Assembly: GCA_963743575.1 (NCBI GenBank)
Contig: CAVUQC010000004.1
Coordinates: 248,001 to 312,000 of the forward strand
DNA: 64,000 nt
Reading direction: 5' to 3'
DNA from: DASUPK01 sp963743575
GTDB lineage: Bacteria; Actinomycetota; Thermoleophilia; Solirubrobacterales; 70-9
Shown here: positions 58,152 to 64,000 of the stretch, in pieces
Layout of the letters: every line of letters begins with the position of its first letter
How positions within the stretch are numbered: position 1 is the first letter of the stretch
Notes under the pieces: generated by a model
What the model was told of the DNA's origin: nothing
Databases searched by the model: none
Seen by the model: the letters and a program-made list of their open reading frames with translations, nothing else
Program-made: the position numbers and the translations under genes

Positions 58152-58553
58152 GTGACCCGAGAGGAACTTGATCACTGGCTGGACGCCTACGTCGAGGCCT
58201 GGAAGAGCTACGACCGCGCCCAGATCGAGGCGCTGTTCGCCAAAGAGATCTCCTACCGCTACCACCCGGGCGACGATCCGATCGAGGGCCGCGAGGCCGT
58301 GGTGGAGTCCTGGCTGGGCGAGGGCGATCACCCCGACGCCTCGAACCGCGACGAGCCGGGAACCTTCGACGCCAGCTACACCGCCTTCGCCATCGACGGC
58401 GATTCCGCTGTGGCCACCGGCACGAGCACCTACCGCGACCGGCCGGGCGGCCCGGTCGAGCGCGTCTACGACAACTGCTTCGTGATGCGTTTTGACCCCG
58501 ACGGCCGCTGCCGCGAGTTCACGGAGTGGTTCGTGCAGCGGAAGAATGCTTAG
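58152..58553 (+). CDS. SnoaL-like (NTF2 fold) protein
   Basis: A 133-residue NTF2-fold protein (LDHWLDAYVEAWKSYDRAQI, LFAKEISYRYHPGDDPIEGR, REAVVESWLGEGDHP, VMRFDPDGRCREFTEWFVQR). It is divergent from the preceding SnoaL-like gene over 11 nt and overlaps the end of the kelch gene by 4 nt. No ligand or reaction can be assigned. Confidence 0.78.
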   Translation: MTREELDHWLDAYVEAWKSYDRAQIEALFAKEISYRYHPGDDPIEGREAVVESWLGEGDHPDASNRDEPGTFDASYTAFAIDGDSAVATGTSTYRDRPGGPVERVYDNCFVMRFDPDGRCREFTEWFVQRKNA

Positions 58554-59866
58554 CGCCCCGCTCCGCCTGCGCCCTTCTTTCCCTTGATCTTCAGCGTTGC
58601 GGTCTGCACATTCGCTAGTCCCCCCTGGGGCAGGAAGGCAATCCGGGCTCTGACCGCCACTCTCCCCGTGCGTCGCAGCCGCTTCTTGGCGAGCTTTGAG
58701 AGGCGGAGCGCGATCGTGATCGTCGGGGGATCGCCGGAAGCGTCAGATGACTTCAGGAGGAGCCTCCGCTTTTTCTTCCTGCCGGCCGCATCCGTCAGCG
58801 AGACCTCGCCGGCGGCCTGAACGCTTACCAGGAGCTTTCGACCCTTGACGGCGAACCTGAAGGTGTTCGTGGCGGCGAAGATCTCCGCGCTCGAAAAACG
58901 AGTGGACCCGTCATAGCCCCCGGCGACCAGTACCCGCCCGTCGGGGAGTGGCGCGGCGACGGCGCCGGTGCGTGCGGTGCTCATGGCGCCGATCCCGGCC
59001 GAGCTGAACGAGTTGGTGGCGGGGTCAAAGACCTCGGCGCTCGCTTGGTAGCCACCGGCGCCCTCGATGTAGACCCCGCCGCTGATCAGAACCCGACCGC
59101 CGGGGAGTGGCGCCGCGGCGGGGGCTTGGCGGGGCGTTCCCATGGCTCCTAGACCCGCCGAGCTGAAGGAGTCGTTGGCGGGATCGAAGACCAATGCGCT
59201 CGACAGAGGGGCGCCGTTGGTGCCCCCGGCGAGCAGCACCCGACCGTCTGGGAGCGGCGCCGCGGCGGCGCGGGCGCGATCGGTTGGCATGTCACCCACC
59301 GGCGTGAACGCATTGGTTGCTGGGTTGAAGACCTCTGCACTCGAGAGACGCGTGGTTCCGTTGTTCCCCCCGGCGACCAGGACCCGCCCGTCAGGGAGGG
59401 GCGCCGCTGCGGCGCGAACACGCGCTATGCCCATATCGCCAACCGGCTTGAAAGCGTTGGTGGCGGGGTCGAAGACCTCGGCACTCGCGAGGAAGTGATC
59501 AACCCCGTCGTTGTAGTCGCCCCCAGCCACCAGCACCCGCCCGTCGGGGAGTGGTGCCGCGATGGCGCCGTGGCGAGCAACGCTCATCGGGCCGATTCCA
59601 GACGAGGTGAAGGTGCCGGTGGGAGGGTCGAAGACCTCGGCGCTCGCGAGGTAGTGATCCCCGCCGCCGTCGTCGTAGAAGCCCCCGGCGACCAACACCC
59701 GCCCGTCTTTCAGTGGCGCTGCCGCAGCGGCATAGCGGGCGATGCCCATGGAGCCGGTCGGGCCGAAGGATCCCGCTCCCGCGCCGAGCGCAGGATGCGC
59801 GGCGAGCAATCCGACGGCGATCGCCAGCCCGGCGGCAAGGCGGAGCTTCCAAAACATTGATGCCAA
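58550..59866 (-). CDS. secreted kelch-repeat protein with cationic C-terminal domain (first)
   Basis: A 438-residue secreted protein with a signal peptide (1-29). Six kelch blades of about 47 residues follow, each with a PLPDGRVLVAGG-type hairpin and an ASAEVFDPATNAF strand. A Lys/Arg-rich C-terminal beta domain (VKGRKLLVSVQAAGEVSLTD, KLAKKRLRRTGRVAVRARIA, TLKIKGKKGAGGAGR) closes the protein. It is a paralogue of the kelch gene at the right end of the window. Likely surface-exposed; binding function inferred. Confidence 0.82.
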   Translation of the reverse strand: MASMFWKLRLAAGLAIAVGLLAAHPALGAGAGSFGPTGSMGIARYAAAAAPLKDGRVLVAGGFYDDGGGDHYLASAEVFDPPTGTFTSSGIGPMSVARHGAIAAPLPDGRVLVAGGDYNDGVDHFLASAEVFDPATNAFKPVGDMGIARVRAAAAPLPDGRVLVAGGNNGTTRLSSAEVFNPATNAFTPVGDMPTDRARAAAAPLPDGRVLLAGGTNGAPLSSALVFDPANDSFSSAGLGAMGTPRQAPAAAPLPGGRVLISGGVYIEGAGGYQASAEVFDPATNSFSSAGIGAMSTARTGAVAAPLPDGRVLVAGGYDGSTRFSSAEIFAATNTFRFAVKGRKLLVSVQAAGEVSLTDAAGRKKKRRLLLKSSDASGDPPTITIALRLSKLAKKRLRRTGRVAVRARIAFLPQGGLANVQTATLKIKGKKGAGGAGR

Positions 59867-59903
59867 TCCAGCTGACTCCTTCGATCGCTGAACGAGGGCC
59901 CGC

Positions 59904-60665
59904 TCAGGCGGGCGACTCCTCGACCTCTTCGACCTCGCGGCGCCCGGCGGCCACGGTCTTCATGTAGACGTCCTCGAGAGTGGCGGCGTCGAAGCGCTGC
60001 TTGAGGCCCGTGGCCGTGTCGCGGGCCATGATCCGGCCCTTGCCGATCAGCGCGATCTCCTCGCAGAGTGCCTCGGCCTCTTCGAGATAGTGCGTGGTGA
60101 GGAGGATCGTGGTGCCGCGCTCGTGCAGGCGGCGGATGTAGCGCCAGAGCTCGTGGCGGAGCTCGAGGTCGACGCCGGCGGTCGGCTCGTCGAGGATCAC
60201 CAGGCGCGGCTCATGGAGCAGAGCTCGGGCGAGGAGCAGGCGGCGGCGCATCCCGCCGGAGAGCTTGGGCGCGCGGGTGTCGCGCTTGGCGCGCAGGTCG
60301 AAGACGTCGATCATCTCCTCGGCGCGCGCGGCGGCGGCATCGCCGCTCATTCCGTAGTAGCCGCCGTGGTAGAGGAGCGTCTCGTGGACAGTCAGGAAGC
60401 GGTCGAGATTGGGCTCCTGCTCGGCGATTCCGATCAGCCGTCGCGCCTCCATCGAGCCGCCGGGCTCGCCGAAGACCGAGATCTCGCCCCCGGTCAGCCG
60501 GATCAGGTTGCAGACGGCCGAGATCAGCGTGGTCTTGCCGGCGCCGTTCGGGCCGAGCAGGCCGAAGAAGCTGCCCGAAGGGACCTCGAGGTCGAGAGAG
60601 TCGAGGGCGAGGGTGCCGTCGTCGTAGCGCTTGGTGATCTGGCGCAGCTGGAGGGCCGGGGTCAT
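59904..60665 (-). CDS. ABC transporter ATP-binding protein (DrrA-like)
   Basis: A 253-residue ATPase of the drug-exporter class with Walker A (LLGPNGAGKTTLISA), signature (LSGGMRRRLLLARALLHEP), Walker B (LVILDEPTAGVDL) and H-loop (TTHYLEEAEAL). It lacks a domain typical of peptide or ion ABC importers. The permease that should pair with it lies about 3 kb away on the same strand, with a kelch, two SnoaL-like and a DUF1275 gene between. The two start codons examined favour the MTPALQLRQITKRYDDG start. Confidence 0.88.
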   Translation of the reverse strand: MTPALQLRQITKRYDDGTLALDSLDLEVPSGSFFGLLGPNGAGKTTLISAVCNLIRLTGGEISVFGEPGGSMEARRLIGIAEQEPNLDRFLTVHETLLYHGGYYGMSGDAAAARAEEMIDVFDLRAKRDTRAPKLSGGMRRRLLLARALLHEPRLVILDEPTAGVDLELRHELWRYIRRLHERGTTILLTTHYLEEAEALCEEIALIGKGRIMARDTATGLKQRFDAATLEDVYMKTVAAGRREVEEVEESPA

Positions 60666-60714
60666 CCGTCCATGATGGCGAAGCGAGCGCTTCGGTTTGT
60701 AAGCTTGGCCGCAG

Positions 60715-62296
60715 ATGTCAGGCTTCAGGGGGATACGCGCATGGATGCTGATCGCCGGAGCTGTCCTTGCGCTGGCACTCGTGGCGCCCTCGCTCGCAGC
60801 GGCGGACACGATCACCGTCGATACCAGCAGCGATACGTCGGTCGTTGGCCACTGTGCTCTGCGTGATGCGATCACAGCCGCGAACACCGACAGTACGGTG
60901 CAGGGCTGTCTGCACCCAAGCGGCACGGGCACCGGCACTGTTCCCGACACGATCAACTTCAGCCTGACGTTGCCGGCGACGATCAACCTCGCGACCGCCC
61001 TGCCGATCGTCAGGCACAGCCTGACCATCGCCGGCCCGGGCGCAGCTCAGCTCGACGTTCAAAGGACGAGCGGACCCACGAACTTCAGGATCCTGACCTT
61101 CACTCCCGACGCCGGCCCGGATACGGACCTCGTCTCGGGGGTGACGCTCTCCAATGGCAATCTCATCGACGGGGTTGGGGCCGGGATCGGCATGAGCTTT
61201 GCGGACCTGACCTTGGATCACGTGGTGGTTACCGGCAACAACGCCTCGAGCTCCGGCGCCGGCTCAGTCCAGGGGGGTGGGATCTTCAACAACGTCGATG
61301 GAACCATCCACCTGGTTAGTTCCACGGTCAGCAACAACGTCGCCAGCGGCGCGGCGGGCTTCCTCACCGATGGCGGGGGCATTCACAGCGACGGCACGAT
61401 GACAGCGGTGGACAGCACGATCTCCGGCAACAACGCGACGTCGACGGCACCGGGCGGCGGCCAGGCGTTCGCGTTCGGCGGCGGCATCTTTACTTCGGGC
61501 GCGACAACCATCAGCCGCACCACAATTTCCGGAAATTCCACTGTGGCCACCAGCGGCAGCAACATCGCGAACGCTGCCGGCGGCGGACTCCTGTCCTCGG
61601 GCGCGTCCCTGAATCTCCGGCTGAGCACGGTGGGAGGCAATCTTGTTTCGTCGATGACGACGAGTACTCCCGCGACTGGTGGCGGCCTTGCCCTGAACGG
61701 CGATGGTGCGGTCCTGACCGGGGACACGATCGCCTTCAACACGGGCTCTCTCTCGGGCAACCTCTCCTCGGAGGCCGACCCGCCCGACTCGCCGACCGTT
61801 CGCGACACGATCATCTCCAACCCGATCGGCCCCAACTGTTCCTTCGACGCCGGCGGGAGCCTGACCTCCGGCGGCTACAACGTGGAGGACGATGCCACCG
61901 GCTCGTGCCACCTCGCGGCGTCACACGATCTCGCCCTGGGGACCGATCCGCTGCTCACCCCATCCCTCGCCCTCAACGGCGGCCCCACGGAGAACTACGC
62001 GCTTCAGACCGGTAGCCCGGCCATTGAGGCCGGCAGTGCCTTCGGCGAGACCACCGACCAGCGCGGTCTGCTGCGGCCCAGCGACGACCTCGCGGTCTCA
62101 ACGGCGGCCGGCAGCGACGGAGCGGACATAGGCGCGTTCGAGGTGCAGGGCCAGCCGTTCGCGGCTCCGCCGCCGCCACCCAGCCCGACGCCGAACCCAA
62201 CGGCTCCGGTTCGGAAGAAGTGCGAAGAAGAAGAAGAAGAAGCACGGCCACAGGGCGAGCGCGGCCAAGAAGAAGTGCAAGAAGAAGCGGAAGTAG
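60715..62296 (+). CDS. secreted choice-of-anchor Q beta-helix protein with Lys/Cys-rich tail (one-base insertion)
   Basis: A signal peptide (1-30) is followed by a CSLREA-like start (HCALRDAITAANTD) and right-handed beta-helix repeats rich in GGGI, NNAS and STIS patterns. An end segment typical of choice-of-anchor Q proteins is DQRGLLRPSDD with GADIGAFEVQG. After TAPVRKKC the frame enters a Glu-rich run; skipping the extra G at 62224 instead gives a Lys tail ending CKKKRK and a stop at 62296. The corrected tail matches that of the choice-of-anchor L protein at 3.7 kb. Uncorrected, the frame runs through the next gene to 62688. Probably a surface protein. Confidence 0.7.
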
Positions 62297-62308
62297 CGGC
62301 GAGGAGAC

Positions 62309-62677
62309 ATGGTCGAGCGAATGGACGACGTACCCGCCGGCGTCATCGGGCTGCGGGCCTCGGGGAAGCTGACGAAGGACGACTACGTGAACGTGTTGGA
62401 GCCCGCGTTGAAGGAGGCAACCGACTCGGGAGAGGCTCGCGTCCTCTTCGTTCTCCCGGACTTCGACGGGTTGGAGCCCGGAGCCTGGATCGAGGACGTC
62501 AAGACCGGCGTCCGGGCCGAGATCTCGAACCGCTCGGCCTGGAACAAGCTCGCCTTCGTCAGCGGCGTCGAGTGGGTGTCCAAGTCGACGCGCATATTCA
62601 CCTGGGCGATGCCCGGCGAGCTCAGGGTCTTCGAGATGGACGAGCTCGAAGATGCGAAGTCCTGGGTCGCCACCTGA
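62309..62677 (+). CDS. STAS/SEC14-like (SpoIIAA-like) protein
   Basis: A 122-residue protein (GVIGLRASGKLTKDDYVNVL, VLFVLPDFDGLEPGAWIEDV, NKLAFVSGVEWVSKSTRIFT, PGELRVFEMDELEDAKSWVA) of the SpoIIAA-like STAS/SEC14 family that binds hydrophobic ligands or partners; no conserved phosphoserine is apparent. It starts 12 nt after the corrected stop of the beta-helix gene. Confidence 0.82.
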   Translation: MVERMDDVPAGVIGLRASGKLTKDDYVNVLEPALKEATDSGEARVLFVLPDFDGLEPGAWIEDVKTGVRAEISNRSAWNKLAFVSGVEWVSKSTRIFTWAMPGELRVFEMDELEDAKSWVAT

Positions 62678-62697
62678 TCTGCGAGTAGGGTGGCCGC

Positions 62698-63939
62698 ATG
62701 AGACGGGTGGCAGGGACGCTGCTGATCGCGCTCGTGGCGCTGGTGCTGCCGGCGAGCGCGAGCTCGGCGACCATCCCGTTTCTCCCGACGGGTTCGATGC
62801 ACACGCCGCGGTACGGGCTCTTTGCGGCGCCTCTGCCCGGTGGACGCGTGCTGGTCGGCGGTGGCTTCGACGGTTCCTCGAATGTGAAGAGCGCCGAGAT
62901 CTATGACCCGGTCAGCGGGACATTCAGCCGCACGGCCGACATGGGTGTTGTGCGCTCCTTCGCGGCCGCGGCGCCTCTGCCGGACGGACGGGTGCTCGTC
63001 GCCGGTGGGCAGAACCAATCGAGCGCTGAGGTCTTCAACCCGGCGACGAACACGTTCAGTCCGGTGGGGTCGTTGAGCGGGATTCGCGACGACGCGATGG
63101 CCGCCGCCCTTCCCGACGGCCGGGTTCTCGTCGCGGGCGGCGGGAACAACGTCACGGACCTCGACACGGCCGAGATCTTCGACCCGACGACGAACACCTT
63201 CAGCTCCGCCGGGATCGGTCACATGACCTCGCGACGCGCGGGCGCTGCGGTCGCCCCCCTCGGCGATGGTCGCATCCTTTTCGCCGGCGGATACAACGGC
63301 TCGAACGATGTGCTGAGCTCCGAGACCTTCGATCCGAAGACGAATACCTTCACCGCACAGGGGAACATGGCGCGGACTCGCAGCGAGTTCGCCGGCGCTT
63401 CACTTCCCGACGGACGGGCGGCGGTGTTCGCCGGCCAGAATCCGGGAGGCGATCTGAACACCGCGCTCATCTTCAACCCGGTGAGCAACACCTTCAGCGG
63501 CGACGGCCTCGGCACCATGGCGACCGAGCGCAAGGTGCTCGCCGCGGCGCCGGTAACCACCACGGGACAGGTCCTGGTCGTGGGCGGCTACTTCAACGGC
63601 AATCCGGTCACGCGGGCGGAGCTCTTCGGGGCCTCCGCCGGCTTCACCAGCAAGGTCAAGGGGAAGAAGCTCGTCGTCACCGTCGCATCGCCCGGGACTA
63701 TCTCGGTTGCCGGGGCCACCGCGGGGGCCTCGGCCGCGAAGAAGGGAAAGAGCCTGCTAAAGCCCTCCAGCCGCGCGGGCGGCCCAGGCCCGATCAAGCT
63801 GAAGCTCAAGCTGCGCAAGCCGGCCGGCGCCAAGCTCGCCCGCAAGGGCAAGCTCAAGCTCCGTGCGTCCATCAGCTTCAAGCCCGACGCCGGCTTCACT
63901 CGCACCCAGACGGTGAAGCTGAAGCTCAAGAAGCACTAG
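62698..63939 (+). CDS. secreted kelch-repeat protein with cationic C-terminal domain (second)
   Basis: A 413-residue secreted protein: a signal peptide (1-22), then six or so kelch blades (PLPGGRVLVGGGFDGSSNVK, LPDGRVLVAGG, SAEVFNPATNTFSPV). A lysine-rich C-terminal domain follows (VKGKKLVVTVASPGTISVAG, KLKLKLRKPAGAKLARKGKL, TVKLKLKKH). It is paralogous to the kelch protein at 58.6-59.9 kb, with the same layout. Beyond its stop only 61 nt of non-coding sequence remain in the window. Confidence 0.85.
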   Translation: MRRVAGTLLIALVALVLPASASSATIPFLPTGSMHTPRYGLFAAPLPGGRVLVGGGFDGSSNVKSAEIYDPVSGTFSRTADMGVVRSFAAAAPLPDGRVLVAGGQNQSSAEVFNPATNTFSPVGSLSGIRDDAMAAALPDGRVLVAGGGNNVTDLDTAEIFDPTTNTFSSAGIGHMTSRRAGAAVAPLGDGRILFAGGYNGSNDVLSSETFDPKTNTFTAQGNMARTRSEFAGASLPDGRAAVFAGQNPGGDLNTALIFNPVSNTFSGDGLGTMATERKVLAAAPVTTTGQVLVVGGYFNGNPVTRAELFGASAGFTSKVKGKKLVVTVASPGTISVAGATAGASAAKKGKSLLKPSSRAGGPGPIKLKLKLRKPAGAKLARKGKLKLRASISFKPDAGFTRTQTVKLKLKKH

Positions 63940-64000
63940 CCAGCGGAGCGGGTTTAGCGCGCCGGGATCCGGGTATGGCTGGCCCAGGAACTGGAGGAGA

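Noticed and set aside
60715..62688. Beta-helix gene reading through to 62688 as one 657-residue protein
   Set aside because: The last 155 residues are out-of-frame sequence of the SpoIIAA-like gene; the corrected Lys tail and stop at 62296 fit better.

Overview
The window is very GC-rich DNA, densely packed with genes on both strands. It has frequent GTG/TTG starts and many 1-8 nt overlaps between genes. It looks like an actinobacterial chromosome. Three things point to a Thermoleophilia/Solirubrobacterales-like lineage: single-membrane cell-envelope genes (ftsEX, DHA2 exporters, S53 and lipase exoenzymes), a large set of secreted repeat proteins with lysine-rich C-termini, and an ECF41-type sigma factor. 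The taxon is inferred from gene content; no rRNA is present to confirm it. I found no CRISPR array, prophage, IS element or tRNA.

Layout. 0-6 kb: the end of a Cys-rich protein coupled to a DsbD-like membrane protein, a lipoprotein, a choice-of-anchor-L secreted protein with a terminator, and a split transketolase. 5.9-8.6 kb: a decayed collagen-like gene, two DUF2294 (MpsC-like) genes, an anti-anti-sigma (STAS) gene and a 700-nt stretch without a convincing gene. 8.6-19.2 kb: a core block of ftsE-ftsX-S41 protease-RNase R-smpB, each coupled or overlapping except the 8-nt ftsE-ftsX gap. It is followed by a membrane coiled-coil/HhH protein, a CalB-like lipase, a 3-hydroxyisobutyrate-dehydrogenase-like gene and tmRNA. 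RNase R, SmpB and tmRNA are the three partners of trans-translation.

19-32 kb: a hydrolase, a DHA2 exporter, small membrane proteins, a two-component system, divergent beta-propeller genes, a LolA-like gene with an ABC-2 transporter, and a TetR/methyltransferase divergon. 32-45 kb: an RTX protein, then an ECF41-type sigma factor divergent from a DHA2 exporter. The 80-nt gap between these two carries two interlocked matches to the ECF41 promoter (TGTCACA-N16-CGTC). A third exact-spacing match lies upstream of an FAD oxidoreductase 9 kb away. I regard this small regulon as the most informative signal in the window. The same region has an S53 sedolisin and an MBL/rhodanese/PNPOx/quinone-reductase series.

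45-64 kb: secreted beta-helix and kelch proteins, a patatin, a second RibD-reductase/FAD-oxidase pair, DegV, a zincin, FtsH, a Cys-rich copper-storage-like protein, and an ABC exporter whose ATPase and permease genes are separated by four genes.

Two long secreted or membrane genes (around 16.3 kb and at 62.2 kb) are interrupted by single-base frame changes in low-complexity tracts. The sequence beyond each break clearly continues the same protein.
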